From: Arthrobacter sp. SLBN-122
GTDB lineage: Bacteria > Actinomycetota > Actinomycetes > Actinomycetales > Micrococcaceae
NCBI RefSeq assembly: GCF_006715165.1
Contig: NZ_VFMS01000001.1
Location: forward strand, 1,116,001 to 1,180,000
DNA length: 64,000 bases
Direction of reading: 5' to 3'
The translations under genes were made by a program, and so were the position numbers. Each line of letters opens with the position of its first letter. Within the stretch, counting starts at the first letter, position 1. Of this stretch, positions 34,747-43,932 are shown in pieces. The notes beneath the pieces are model-generated. The model saw nothing but the letters and a program-made list of their open reading frames with translations, was not told the origin of the DNA and did no database searches.

Positions 34747-35931
34747 CTATTTCTGGATGCACTGCCCGGACGAAACGGGAGCGGACAGTGCCGGCGCCTG
34801 TTCTGCCACCGGGTCAAGGTCGTTCATGGTGATGGCGAACCCCACCTCGGCATCGGAGGTTGCCTTGGCGAAGATCACGCCGGCCACCTGGCCGTCGTTG
34901 GTGAGCAGCGGGCCGCCCGAGTTTCCCGGCTGCACATCCCCTGCCAGGCGGTAGATGTCCTCCGGCGAGGGGTTGTTTCCATAGATGTCCGGGACCAGGA
35001 CCGTGGCGATGTCCTGCACCGTGGCGGGCTTGGACTGGAAAGGTCCGCCGTGCGGATATCCGGCGAACGCGGCCTGGCTGCCGCCGGGCAGGTCGCGGCT
35101 CAGCGGCAGCGGCCGGGACGGCAGGTTGTCTACGGCAAGGACCGCCAGGTCCCGCTTGGTATCGAAGTAGACCACGCGCCCGGGCATCGCGCCGCCGTCG
35201 GACATCTCCACCACCGGCTGCGACACGCCCGCGACCACGTGCGCGTTGGTCACCACGCGGTCCTGGGAAACCACGAAGCCGCTGCCGGTCTGGTTCTGCC
35301 CGCATTCGTACGCGGTGCCGGCGATCCTGAGCACCGACTGTGCCGCTTTGTTAAGCGCAGAGGTATTGGTGCTGGTGTTGGGCACCTGGACTTTCTGGCC
35401 CTGGTCCAGCCCTTCGATCAGCGTGGGGATGCCGTTGCCGATCACCGTGGAGCGCAGCTGCGCCATGGTGGCCTTGACGGGTGTCGGAGTGAGCCCGTCG
35501 ATAAAGCGGATCACCTTGGACTCGGCCAACTGCTGGGACACCACCGGGACGCCGAGGGAGCTGACACTGAAGGCCAGCATGGACATCACCAGGGCCGAGA
35601 CCACGAGGTTCAGCGCACCGCCCACCAGCCGGTCCACAGCACGCAGGGGCCGGATACGCACCACGCCGCGGAGCTGGCGCCCCACCATGGTGCCCAGCCC
35701 GTGCCCCAACGCCATCAGGACGACGGCGGCGGCGATGATGGCGGTAAGCCTCCATCCGGAGTCCTCGACGAAGGTGCTGACGAGGGGGACGGCAAAGAAG
35801 GCGGCAATGGCACCTGCAGCAAACCCTGCAAGGCCACCGGCCGTGACCAGGAACCCGTTGCGGAGGCCATAGATCAGGTATGACAGCAGCGCCAGGATCA
35901 GGACGATGTCCAGGACAGTCAGGCCGACCAC
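34747..35931 (-). CDS. marP: MarP-type membrane-anchored serine protease (CvpA domain + trypsin-like domain)
   Basis: A 394-residue protein. Four predicted helices form a CvpA-like N-terminal domain (residues 1-130). The periplasm-facing protease domain has the triad His231 (VVTNAHVVAG), Asp261 (TKRDLAVLAV) and Ser338 (QPGNSGGPL). Cys210 and Cys391 match the redox disulfide described for M. tuberculosis MarP (Rv3671c). The GTG start at 35931 has AAGGAG upstream. In mycobacteria the enzyme is needed for acid and oxidative stress resistance; the same role here is inferred. Divergent from crp. Confidence 0.93.
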   Translation of the reverse strand: MVGLTVLDIVLILALLSYLIYGLRNGFLVTAGGLAGFAAGAIAAFFAVPLVSTFVEDSGWRLTAIIAAAVVLMALGHGLGTMVGRQLRGVVRIRPLRAVDRLVGGALNLVVSALVMSMLAFSVSSLGVPVVSQQLAESKVIRFIDGLTPTPVKATMAQLRSTVIGNGIPTLIEGLDQGQKVQVPNTSTNTSALNKAAQSVLRIAGTAYECGQNQTGSGFVVSQDRVVTNAHVVAGVSQPVVEMSDGGAMPGRVVYFDTKRDLAVLAVDNLPSRPLPLSRDLPGGSQAAFAGYPHGGPFQSKPATVQDIATVLVPDIYGNNPSPEDIYRLAGDVQPGNSGGPLLTNDGQVAGVIFAKATSDAEVGFAITMNDLDPVAEQAPALSAPVSSGQCIQK

Positions 35932-36126
35932 AAAGGCTCCTTATTAACAGTTGAATTCCCATTCTAGTGGCGGACCCTGACAATCTTCCGCGGCCTGCGG
36001 CGCCCTCCGGCAGACCCGCGCTCAGCTGCCTGCAGGCGTTTCGGCTGCCAAGTTCGTCACAGAACGTTGAAAATTCTGAAACAATGGCACAAGCGCCACA
36101 GCCGATACTTTTACTCAGGAGATTTC

Positions 36127-36804
36127 ATGGACATCGAGGTACTGCGCCGAGCACCCCTTTTCGCCACGCTCGACGACGACGCATTCCGGCTTCTGACGGA
36201 TGAGCTGACCGAGGTGGACCTGTCCCGCGGCGCGTCCGTGTTCCGCGAAGGCGACCAGGGTGACCAGCTGTACTTCATCGTCTCCGGCAAGGTGAAGCTC
36301 GGACGCACCTCCCCCGACGGCCGCGAATCGCTCCTGGCCATCCTCGGCCCGGGTGAGCTCTTCGGCGAGATGGCGCTGTTCGACCCCAGCCCGCGCACGG
36401 CCACCGCCACCGCAGTGTCCGAAACCCGCCTGGCCGGGCTCAAGAACGAGAGCCTGAACACCCTGCTGCGCACGCGCCCCGAGGTTTCGGCCCAGCTGCT
36501 GCAGGCCCTGGCCCGCCGTCTGCGACGCACCAACGATTCCCTCTCCGACCTGGTGTTCTCCGACGTCCCCGGCCGCGTGGCCAAGGCCCTGCTGGACCTG
36601 GCAGACCGCTTCGGCCGGCCGGCCACCGATGGCGTCCTGGTGGCACACGAGCTGACCCAGGAAGAACTGGCGCAGCTGGTGGGCGCCTCCCGCGAGACGG
36701 TCAACAAGGCCCTGGCCGAGTTCGTCCAGCGCGGCTGGCTCCGGCTCGAGGCCCGCGCCGTGGTCATCCTGGACATGCAGCGCCTCCGCCAGCGTTCCCG
36801 CTAG
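36127..36804 (+). CDS. crp: Crp/Fnr-family cAMP-responsive global regulator
   Basis: A 225-residue protein very similar in layout to mycobacterial Crp (Rv3676) and corynebacterial GlxR. The cyclic-nucleotide domain includes YFIVSGKVKLGRTSPDGRE and the cAMP pocket GELFGEMALFDPSPRTATA (Glu and Arg that contact cAMP). The dimer helix is RPEVSAQLLQALARRLRR, followed by SDVPGRVAKALLDLA. The HTH is LTQEELAQLVGASRETVNKALAEF. The start at 36127 has AGGAGA upstream; an in-frame upstream start adds a basic stretch outside the family. CRP-consensus sites elsewhere in the window are candidate targets. Confidence 0.94.
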   Translation: MDIEVLRRAPLFATLDDDAFRLLTDELTEVDLSRGASVFREGDQGDQLYFIVSGKVKLGRTSPDGRESLLAILGPGELFGEMALFDPSPRTATATAVSETRLAGLKNESLNTLLRTRPEVSAQLLQALARRLRRTNDSLSDLVFSDVPGRVAKALLDLADRFGRPATDGVLVAHELTQEELAQLVGASRETVNKALAEFVQRGWLRLEARAVVILDMQRLRQRSR

Positions 36805-36828
36805 GACCGGGCAAAAAGTAGGACAGCA

Positions 36829-36856
36829 AAAAGGCCGCCCCGAGGGGCGGCCTTTT
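36829..36856. terminator. Bidirectional terminator between crp and the arabinofuranosidase gene
   Basis: AAAAGGCCGCC and GGCGGCCTTTT form a perfect stem around a small loop, with A/T runs on both sides. It sits between convergent genes and should stop transcription from both. Confidence 0.92.
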
Positions 36857-36874
36857 CCGTATCTGGGTAGCGGG

Positions 36875-38413
36875 TCAGTTCCTGACCACGTCCAGTTCGA
36901 CGACGGCCCACGACAATGCGGGAAGGCTGAGCCGGAGCTCGGACCCGCTTGCTTTGGCTCCCTGGAGCGGCTTCAGGCCCACCCGGTCCGGATTCTCCTG
37001 GTTGTTGATGGTGAAACGGTCACCGCCCTCCGGGATTTCGAGCACCTCCGCCCTGACCACCCGCTGCGCGTCGAAGCCACGCAGGCTGACCTCCACCTCG
37101 GCGGCCTCCTCCAGTCCCCGGTTGGCCAGGAACAGGGCCACGCGGCCCGTTTCCTCATTCCAGGTGGCGCTGACATCCACCAGGTCCGTGTCGCCGAACC
37201 GCGCGTTGTCGTACTTGTCCGAGTCCACGGACAACCGCAGGATCCGGCCCTTCGCCAGTTCTGCCATCCTTGCGAAGGGGTGGAAGATGGTCTGGCGCCA
37301 GGCGGGCCCATTCTCCTCGCTGAAGATGGGGGCAATGACATTGACCAGCTGTGCCTGGTTGGCAATCTTGACCCTGTCCCCATGGCGGAGCAGAGAGTTG
37401 AGCAGGGTCCCAACGACGACGGCGTCCGTCACGTTGTACTTGTCCTCGATGACCCTGGGGTGCTCACGCCAGCCGGCCTTGGAGACGTTGTGCGGCTGGT
37501 CTTCGGTGTCCAGGCCCCGCTGGTACCAGACGTTCCACTCGTCGAAGGACAGGTTGATGTGCTTCTTGTGCTTGCCCTTGGCCCGGACGGCGTCGGCAGT
37601 GGCGATAACCGATTCAATGAAGTAATCGGTATCCACAGCGCTGGCGAGGAAGCTGCCCACGTCGCCGTCACGCTCCTGGTAGTAGGCGTGCAGTGAGACG
37701 TAGTCCACCTCTTCATAGGCATGCGACAGGACCGTCTGCTCCCATGCACCGAAGGTGGGCATTCCGGAATTCGAGCTTCCGCAGGCCACCAGTTCGATGC
37801 CCGGATCCACGAACCGCATGGCCTTGGCCGCTTCCTGGGCCAGCCGGCCGTACTCTTCGGCCGTCTTGTGGCCGATCTGCCACGGACCGTCCATCTCGTT
37901 GCCCAGGCACCACAGTTTGATGTTGAACGGGTCCTTGTGGCCGTTCTTGGCCCGCAGGTCGGAGAGGCGGGTGCCGCCGGGGTGGTTGGCATATTCGACG
38001 ATGGCCCGGGCGGCGTCCACTCCCCTGGTGCCCAGGTTGATGGCTTCCATGATTTCGGTGCCGGCCTGCCGGGACCAGTCCACGAACTCGTGCAGGCCGA
38101 AGGCGTTGGTCTCCAGCGTATGCCAGGCGCCGTCCAGCCGGCGGGGCCGGTCCTCGCGGGGGCCGATCCCGTCCTCCCAGTCGTAGCCGGAGACGAAGTT
38201 GCCGCCGGGATAGCGGATGACGGTGGCGCCGAGCTCCTTGACGAGTTTGAGGACGTCCTGGCGGAAGCCGTTGTCGTCGGCCTCCGGGTGGCCCGGTTCG
38301 TAGATTCCGGTGTAGACGCAGCGGCCCATGTGCTCCACGAATGAGCCAAACAGCCGGCGGGGCACGTCGGCGATGGTGAAGTCGCGGTCGAGGGTGATCC
38401 TGGCGCGGGACAT
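36875..38413 (-). CDS. Alpha-L-arabinofuranosidase, glycoside hydrolase family 51
   Basis: A 512-residue enzyme that releases terminal L-arabinofuranose from arabinan or arabinoxylan fragments. It has an (beta/alpha)8 barrel with acid/base Glu173 in LWCLGNEMDGPWQ and nucleophile Glu292 in LSFDEWNVWYQ, and a C-terminal beta domain. The positions agree with characterised bacterial GH51 enzymes (E175/E294). No signal peptide, so it acts on imported oligosaccharides. The start at 38413 has AAGGAG upstream. It is the last gene of the arabinoside operon (binding protein, two permeases, hydrolase). Confidence 0.95.
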   Translation of the reverse strand: MSRARITLDRDFTIADVPRRLFGSFVEHMGRCVYTGIYEPGHPEADDNGFRQDVLKLVKELGATVIRYPGGNFVSGYDWEDGIGPREDRPRRLDGAWHTLETNAFGLHEFVDWSRQAGTEIMEAINLGTRGVDAARAIVEYANHPGGTRLSDLRAKNGHKDPFNIKLWCLGNEMDGPWQIGHKTAEEYGRLAQEAAKAMRFVDPGIELVACGSSNSGMPTFGAWEQTVLSHAYEEVDYVSLHAYYQERDGDVGSFLASAVDTDYFIESVIATADAVRAKGKHKKHINLSFDEWNVWYQRGLDTEDQPHNVSKAGWREHPRVIEDKYNVTDAVVVGTLLNSLLRHGDRVKIANQAQLVNVIAPIFSEENGPAWRQTIFHPFARMAELAKGRILRLSVDSDKYDNARFGDTDLVDVSATWNEETGRVALFLANRGLEEAAEVEVSLRGFDAQRVVRAEVLEIPEGGDRFTINNQENPDRVGLKPLQGAKASGSELRLSLPALSWAVVELDVVRN

Positions 38414-38468
38414 GTGCAAATCTCCTTGGTTGTGCTTGGGGTCTGTGGTGGAAAAGCGAAGGCGGGGT

Positions 38469-39365
38469 TCAGGTGCCGGCGAGTCCCGTCGTCGCAACGC
38501 CCTTGATGATCTGGCGCTGGAAGAACAGGAACATCAGGATCAGCGGCAGTGCTGCGAGCAGGGCCGATGCCATGTTCTGGGCGTACTGGATGCCGTATGC
38601 ACTCTTGATGGTCTGGAGCCCCACGGGGAGGGTCAGGATGGAGCCGTCGTTGGTGGCGATGAACGGCCAGAGGAAGTTGTTCCAGGCGCCGATGAACACA
38701 AAGATCGCGACGGCGGCCAGGATGGGACGGGACAACGGCAGGACCACCTGCAGGAAGATCCGCATGCGGCTGGCACCGTCCATCACCGCGGCCTCCTCGA
38801 GTTCACGGGGAATCTGGTCGAAGAACTTCTTGAGCACGAACACCATGGCGGGGTGGATGACCTGCGGCAGGATGATGGCCCAGGAGGTGTCGATCATGTG
38901 CAGTGCCACCATTTGGTAGAACAGCGGAATGATCAGGACCGGCGGCGGGATGATGATGGAAGCGATGATCACCACCATCAGGACCTTCTTGCCCCGGAAA
39001 TCGATCCGGGACAGGGCATAGGCCACGAGTGCGGAGATCACCAAGGTGATGGCGGTGATGGCCGCCGAGGTGTACAGGGAGTTCCAGGTCCACAGCGGGA
39101 TGTTGCCGTCCTGGAACACCTTTATGAACGCATCGGCGGTGAAGCCCGACGGCGGGATCCAGCTGATCTTCGGAGCGGCAGCGTCCGTCTCGCTCTTGAA
39201 AGCAGTGGCGGTTGCCCAGGCGAAAGGCACCAGCCAGAGGACGGCCAGCAGCGCGGCGACCGCCAGGACTGCAGCCCGGCCGGGGGTCATCCTGCGGCCG
39301 GTCCTGCGGCCGGCGGATGATTTGGCAGTGGCGGTGACGGGGCGGGTGAGGGTTTCGGTTGCCAT
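38469..39365 (-). CDS. Sugar ABC transporter permease, MalG-type (system 3)
   Basis: A 298-residue permease with six predicted helices, starting with RAAVLAVAALLAVLWLVPFAW. EAA loop: EEAAVMDGASRMRIFLQVVLPLSRP. The ATG at 39365 follows the MalF-type stop by 2 nt, with AGGAG inside the end of that gene. Operon order is binding protein, MalF-type, MalG-type, GH51. Confidence 0.9.
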   Translation of the reverse strand: MATETLTRPVTATAKSSAGRRTGRRMTPGRAAVLAVAALLAVLWLVPFAWATATAFKSETDAAAPKISWIPPSGFTADAFIKVFQDGNIPLWTWNSLYTSAAITAITLVISALVAYALSRIDFRGKKVLMVVIIASIIIPPPVLIIPLFYQMVALHMIDTSWAIILPQVIHPAMVFVLKKFFDQIPRELEEAAVMDGASRMRIFLQVVLPLSRPILAAVAIFVFIGAWNNFLWPFIATNDGSILTLPVGLQTIKSAYGIQYAQNMASALLAALPLILMFLFFQRQIIKGVATTGLAGT

Positions 39366-39367
39366 GG

Positions 39368-40348
39368 CTATGCACTCCTGCGGCGGGTGATGAAGAACTG
39401 GATGACCGAAACAGCCACGATCAATCCAAAGAAGATGTAGGAGATGGCTGCCGAATAGCCCAGCCGGTAACCGGTGAAGCCGGTTTCAAAGATGTACTGC
39501 ACCACCGGCCTGGTTGCTCCACCGGGCCCGCCGGCGGTCATCTGGTAGACCTGGTCGAAAATTTTCAGCGAGGCCAGGATCTGGAGGAGCACGATCATCA
39601 CGGTGGTGGGGGCCAGCTGCGGCAGGGTGATGGAAAAGAACTGCCGCCAGGCGCCGGCACCGTCCAGCGATGCTGCCTCGTAGTGCTGGGCCGGGATGTT
39701 CTGCATCGCAGCCAGGTACAGCAGGAAGTTGAACCCCACGGTCCACCACAGCGTGGCGATGACGATGGCCCACATCGCTACGCCGGGGTCATTCAGCCAA
39801 GCCACCTTCGGCAGCCCGATCTTCACCAGGGTGTCGTTGATGAGGCCCAACTGGGGGTTGTACATCCAGGTGAAGAACAGGGACACCACCGTGGAGGCCA
39901 GCAGGTACGGGGCAAAGTAGGAAAGCCGCCACAGCCATTGTGCAGGCAGTCCGACGTTGACCAGTGCCGCCATGATCAGGGCAACGACCACCAGTGGGAT
40001 GGTGCTGATGACCGTGAAGTAGAGGGTGTTGCCCAGCGAATGCCACATGTCGGCGTCGGCGAGGGCTTCCGCATAGTTGGCGAAGCCGATGACACTGTCG
40101 TTGGCACCGGTGAGCGACTTGCCCGTCATGCTCATGTACAGCCCGTAGAGGAGGGGCCAGACGAGGAAGACCAGGAAGAACGCCAGGAACGGCGCGGCGA
40201 ACGCCCAGCCGTTGAGGTTGTCCCTGCTCCCTTGGGGACGGGGCCGGGCGGACCGGGATCCCGTCCGGTTGGACTGTTTTTGGCGGGACAGCCCTGGCAG
40301 CGTGCGCGCCTGCCCCTCGCTGTCGTGTGATGTTGCTAAGGAACTCAT
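39368..40348 (-). CDS. Sugar ABC transporter permease, MalF-type (system 3)
   Basis: A 326-residue permease. After about 45 cytoplasmic residues the first helix is AFAAPFLAFFLVFLVWPLLYGLYM. EAA loop: YEAASLDGAGAWRQFFSITLPQLAP. The start at 40348 (MSSLATSHDSEG) has AGGAG 5 nt upstream; a longer frame upstream overlaps the binding-protein gene and is rejected. Confidence 0.9.
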   Translation of the reverse strand: MSSLATSHDSEGQARTLPGLSRQKQSNRTGSRSARPRPQGSRDNLNGWAFAAPFLAFFLVFLVWPLLYGLYMSMTGKSLTGANDSVIGFANYAEALADADMWHSLGNTLYFTVISTIPLVVVALIMAALVNVGLPAQWLWRLSYFAPYLLASTVVSLFFTWMYNPQLGLINDTLVKIGLPKVAWLNDPGVAMWAIVIATLWWTVGFNFLLYLAAMQNIPAQHYEAASLDGAGAWRQFFSITLPQLAPTTVMIVLLQILASLKIFDQVYQMTAGGPGGATRPVVQYIFETGFTGYRLGYSAAISYIFFGLIVAVSVIQFFITRRRSA

Positions 40349-40373
40349 TTGGACTCCTATGTCACTTGGCGGT

Positions 40374-41708
40374 TCACACCGGGTTGGGACGGGAAAGCAG
40401 GGTGTTGGTGCGCCGCACGAAGGCATCCCAGCCATCAGCAGCCTTGTCGCGGCCGAGGAGTACGTTCTGTACGGTCTCGGCAAAGTAGGTCTGCCAGTCG
40501 GAGCCTGAGCCGCTGAACCAGGCCTCGGGGTCGTAGGCGATAATGTCCGCCGCGTTGGCATAGTGGATCTGGGGGGTGAGGTCGCGGTAAGCCTGGGACT
40601 GCACTACCGGCTGGTACGCCGGGATGTGGCCTGCCTCGGCCCAGGACAGGGAGCCTTTGAGGATGTCACTGACGAATTTGTAGACATCACGGCGCTTCGC
40701 GTCGTCGACATTCAACTGCCGGGGCAGCACGAAGGAATGCGAGTCGGCATAAGCCGCTGGTGTGCCGTAAAGCGTTGGAATGGTTGCTGCGTCTACCGGG
40801 ATGCCTGCCTTCTTCATCGTTGGCAGTTCCCAGACGCCGCTGAACAGCATCCCCGAGCCGCCGCGGGCGAACTCCGCGATCCCTGTACTGATATCACCGC
40901 TCTGCGCCGCAATGGTGTCATCGAAGAGCGATGCCATGAACTCCAGGGACTCCACCGCCGCTTCATTGTCCGCAACCATCGGCTTGCCGGGCGTCAGCTC
41001 CATGTCCGCGCCGTGCTGCCGGTAGAGGGTGTAGAAGAGCCGCCACATCTGGGACCCGCTGCCAAGGTAGCCAAAGGACAGCCCGTGCGCCTGGGTCACC
41101 TTCTGCATTTCCCGGGCCATGCTGAGGAATTCCTGGGGCGACTTCGCCTCCTGCAATTGCCCGTTGCTGCCAAGCAGTCCCGCCTTTCCCGCCACGTCAC
41201 GGTTGTAGAACATGACAAAGGGGTGCGAATCCAGGGCGATGGAAAAGACTTTGCCGTTGTTCTGGCTCTTGTCCCAGATCCTCGGCGCGAAGTTCTGGGC
41301 CGTGACGCCGAATTCGGACAGCAGGTCCAGGTCCCACGGGTCGATCAGGCCGCCGGGCGCGTAGCCGGGAACCCGGCTGGCATGCATGATGGCCAATTGC
41401 GGCGGCCGCCCGCCAGCCGAAGCCATGGCGAGCTTGGTGTAGTAGGGCGGCCCCCAGGCAAGGACCGTGGGATGAACCTTGAACCCGGGGTTTGCGTCAT
41501 TGGCTTTGCTGATCATGGCCTGCATCTTGATGCCGTCACCGCCGGACAGCAGATGCCAGAACTGAATGTCCCTGACGGCTGCGGCGGAAGCGTTCCCGCC
41601 GCACCCGGCCAGGGCCGCTGCAGCAAACACGCTGCCCACGGCCGCGGTTCCTGATAACAGCTGCCGTCTTGACAGCTGCCTGCCTTCGAAAAACTCAAAC
41701 TGCTTCAC
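40374..41708 (-). CDS. Sugar ABC transporter substrate-binding lipoprotein (system 3)
   Basis: A 444-residue family 1 solute-binding protein. N-terminus: SRRQLLSGTAAVGSVFAAAALAGC, a twin-arginine plus lipobox signal. The mature part has IQFWHLLSGGDGIKMQAM and GWDAFVRRTNTLL at the end. The GTG start at 41708 has AGGAG 6 nt upstream. It is expected to bind arabino-oligosaccharides because the operon ends with a GH51 arabinofuranosidase; this is contextual. Confidence 0.88.
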   Translation of the reverse strand: MKQFEFFEGRQLSRRQLLSGTAAVGSVFAAAALAGCGGNASAAAVRDIQFWHLLSGGDGIKMQAMISKANDANPGFKVHPTVLAWGPPYYTKLAMASAGGRPPQLAIMHASRVPGYAPGGLIDPWDLDLLSEFGVTAQNFAPRIWDKSQNNGKVFSIALDSHPFVMFYNRDVAGKAGLLGSNGQLQEAKSPQEFLSMAREMQKVTQAHGLSFGYLGSGSQMWRLFYTLYRQHGADMELTPGKPMVADNEAAVESLEFMASLFDDTIAAQSGDISTGIAEFARGGSGMLFSGVWELPTMKKAGIPVDAATIPTLYGTPAAYADSHSFVLPRQLNVDDAKRRDVYKFVSDILKGSLSWAEAGHIPAYQPVVQSQAYRDLTPQIHYANAADIIAYDPEAWFSGSGSDWQTYFAETVQNVLLGRDKAADGWDAFVRRTNTLLSRPNPV

Positions 41709-41818
41709 CCGTCACTCCTTTGGATGGGTCCGCTGAAAGTCATTTCCGTGCCACAAATCGTTGTCGCTGCCTGCCGGCAGCCACGCCCCGGAGGGCTTTA
41801 GTGTGACGCCCGCCTCAG

Positions 41819-41834
41819 ATTACATCGATGTAAT
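41819..41834. promoter_or_regulatory. Perfect LacI-type operator upstream of the arabinoside operon
   Basis: ATTACATCGATGTAAT is a perfect 16-bp CG-centred palindrome, 111 nt before the binding-protein start and just after the end of the lacI-type gene at 41888-42922. A weaker related element, TTGTTAGCGTTCCCAA, follows at about 41853-41868. Confidence 0.72.
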
Positions 41835-41887
41835 GACTACCGCAATGAAAAATTGTTAGCGTTCCCAAAGTGACCCGCTGCTCTCGG

Positions 41888-42922
41888 TTAGCTGCCGGAA
41901 GGTGTGGCACAGGGTTGAGCCTGGGAGGCGGTACTCTCCCTCTCCACGATGCGGTAGTCGATGGCCACAACCCTCTGCGGTCCCTCGCGGTCGCCCATGC
42001 GTTCGGTCAGCAGGCGCAAAGCCTCCCTGGCCACCTGGCGCTTGTCGAAGGAAACAGTTGTCAGCGATGGCACTGCGTACTGAGCGTCGGCAATATCGTC
42101 GAACCCGGCAACGGCTACGTCGTCCGGAACCCTTAGCCCGCGTTTCCACAGCACGCTGAGTGCTCCGATGGCCATGGAGTCCGTGAAGCAAAACAAGGCC
42201 TCGGGAAGCGGGTGCGAGTCAAGATAGGTGGACAGTGCTTTCGCCGCTGTGTCCGGGCTCCATTTTTCGCAGCGGATGATCAGAGAGTCATCCCGGGCAA
42301 TGCCAAGTTCTTTGAGTGCCGCATGGTAACCACGGGTGCGGAGAACCGCCGCCGCCGAACCCCGGCCTTCAGCTGCTCCCAGCACTGCGATACGCCGCCT
42401 GCCGGTCCTGCCGAGCGCCAGGGTCATGTCACGGGCAGCCGCAACACTGTCCACCCATACGCGGTCGGCCAGTTTCTGGGACACCTCCCCCAGCAGGACC
42501 ACCGGCGGGAGGGCAACCCCCACTTTGACGGCACTTTCATCCAGAACCACGGGGTTCAGGATGAGCCCGTCGATCAGGTTGGACCGCGCCCGCGACATCA
42601 GTTCGTACTCACGGGCGGGGTCGGACCCCGTCTCCTCGATCTGTACGCTCCACCCCTGCTCGTGGGCTACTTCCACCACGCTGTGTGCGATCTCGGCGGA
42701 GTACGGCGTTCCGAGGTCGGGCAAGGCCAGGGCAATGACGCCCGACCTGCCGTTGCGGAGCCCCCTGGCCGAGAGGTTGGGGACGTAGTCCAGTTCCGCC
42801 ATGGCCCGCTCCACCTTGACCCTGGTGGGACCGCTGACCGGAACAATGCCGTTCATGACGTTCGAGACCGTCTTCGGCGAAACCCCTGCGAGGCGCGCTA
42901 CGTCCTTGACCGTTGCGCGCAA
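41888..42922 (-). CDS. LacI-family transcriptional regulator (system 3)
   Basis: A 344-residue protein. HTH: ATVKDVARLAGVSPKTVSNVMNG (residues 3-25), hinge YVPNLSARGLRNGRSGVIALALPD, then a sugar-sensing domain (GVDSVAAARDMTLALGRTGRRRIAVLG type). The reading starts at a TTG (42922) giving MRATVKDV; GCAAGGGGG lies upstream. It is encoded just upstream of the arabinoside transporter operon in the same direction; the perfect palindrome between them is its likely operator. Confidence 0.88.
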   Translation of the reverse strand: MRATVKDVARLAGVSPKTVSNVMNGIVPVSGPTRVKVERAMAELDYVPNLSARGLRNGRSGVIALALPDLGTPYSAEIAHSVVEVAHEQGWSVQIEETGSDPAREYELMSRARSNLIDGLILNPVVLDESAVKVGVALPPVVLLGEVSQKLADRVWVDSVAAARDMTLALGRTGRRRIAVLGAAEGRGSAAAVLRTRGYHAALKELGIARDDSLIIRCEKWSPDTAAKALSTYLDSHPLPEALFCFTDSMAIGALSVLWKRGLRVPDDVAVAGFDDIADAQYAVPSLTTVSFDKRQVAREALRLLTERMGDREGPQRVVAIDYRIVERESTASQAQPCATPSGS

Positions 42923-43005
42923 CGGCGCCCCCTTGCTCCCGGTATGGCTTTGCTGACGATTTTACTCCGGCCCGCACTCCCCCAAGCTGCACCGAGGGCG
43001 GAGCG

Positions 43006-43917
43006 TCAGCGTTCGCGCTGGTGGTCCCCCGCCACGGTCTTGGCGGCCTCGACTTCGAGCATGAGCCTGCCGTCTTCTTCAACCAGTGTTGGCTGGTAGA
43101 CATGCGGCTTGCGCTTGTAGCTCAGGTAGGCGATGCAGCCGTTGGCCGAGGCCATCTTCTCGAGCATGATTTCGGAGCCGGGGACCAGCAGCTCACCCAG
43201 CTGGCGGCCTACGGTGTTCTCCTGCGCCGCCTCATCGCCCAGGGCCGTGGTGTTCCGCTCCTGGATCACCTGTGCGGCGTTGACCCACCGGCCCCACACG
43301 CCCTTGCCTTCGAGCAGCGAGGGTTCCTGGCCGAGCGGAACGGTGGCGGCGAAGTAGCGGGTGTCGAACCGGCGGTGTGCAAAATCGGGGCTGCGCCAGT
43401 TGACGAGGGACTTGAGCAGATCGGTCCGCAGGGAGAGGCCGCGTTTGCCCAGCAGCTGGGCGAGCGTTTTCTCCTGCTCGGCCACCGCAATGCGTGCCCG
43501 CATCCACTCGGGGGTGGAGGTGGCCTCGACCGTGCTGGACATGTCCGGGCCGGCCAGCAGCACCCCGGTTTCCTCGAAGAGCTCACGGATGGCGCCCACC
43601 ACGTGGCGCCGCGCCAGCCCGACGTCGTCCGTTCCCATCTGCTCAGCCCAATGCTGCGGTGACGGGCCCAGCCACCCCATGGCATCGTCGTCGGCCGGGT
43701 CAAGGGACCCCCCGGGGAAGGCAAGGACCCCCAGCGGCGAGGAGCCGGGCCGGTAACCCAGCCACGTCTCCAGGCCGGTGGGCGAATCACGCAGGAGGAC
43801 TACTGATGAGGCGTAGCGCGCTGCCCGGGGGGTGCGCTCGCCGTGTTCGAGCCAGCTTTGCGCTGCCCCTTCAAGGTCCTGGGGAAGTGCAAAAAGGCGT
43901 CGCGCGAGGTGTGGCAA
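43006..43917 (-). CDS. Nudix hydrolase-family protein
   Basis: A 303-residue protein. The Nudix region is split: GVLAFPGGSLDPADDDA, then after about 30 extra residues RRHVVGAIRELFEETGVLLAGPD with the REL-EE glutamates. The insertion between the glycine and glutamate parts is typical of the NUDT19/RppH-unlike actinobacterial group next to ridA. The only upstream in-frame start is TTG at 43917, with no clear ribosome site, so the N-terminus is uncertain. The substrate is not predictable. Confidence 0.8.
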   Translation of the reverse strand: MPHLARRLFALPQDLEGAAQSWLEHGERTPRAARYASSVVLLRDSPTGLETWLGYRPGSSPLGVLAFPGGSLDPADDDAMGWLGPSPQHWAEQMGTDDVGLARRHVVGAIRELFEETGVLLAGPDMSSTVEATSTPEWMRARIAVAEQEKTLAQLLGKRGLSLRTDLLKSLVNWRSPDFAHRRFDTRYFAATVPLGQEPSLLEGKGVWGRWVNAAQVIQERNTTALGDEAAQENTVGRQLGELLVPGSEIMLEKMASANGCIAYLSYKRKPHVYQPTLVEEDGRLMLEVEAAKTVAGDHQRER

Positions 43918-43932
43918 GGGAAGTGTCCGGTC

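Noticed and set aside
36060..36126. A CRP autoregulatory site or promoter in front of crp
   Set aside because: TTGAAA is present, but no -10 at proper spacing and no TGTGA-N6-TCACA match was found.
41800..41816. TGTGACGCCCGCCTCA as a CRP site in front of the arabinoside operon
   Set aside because: Only the left half matches; the right half has two mismatches.
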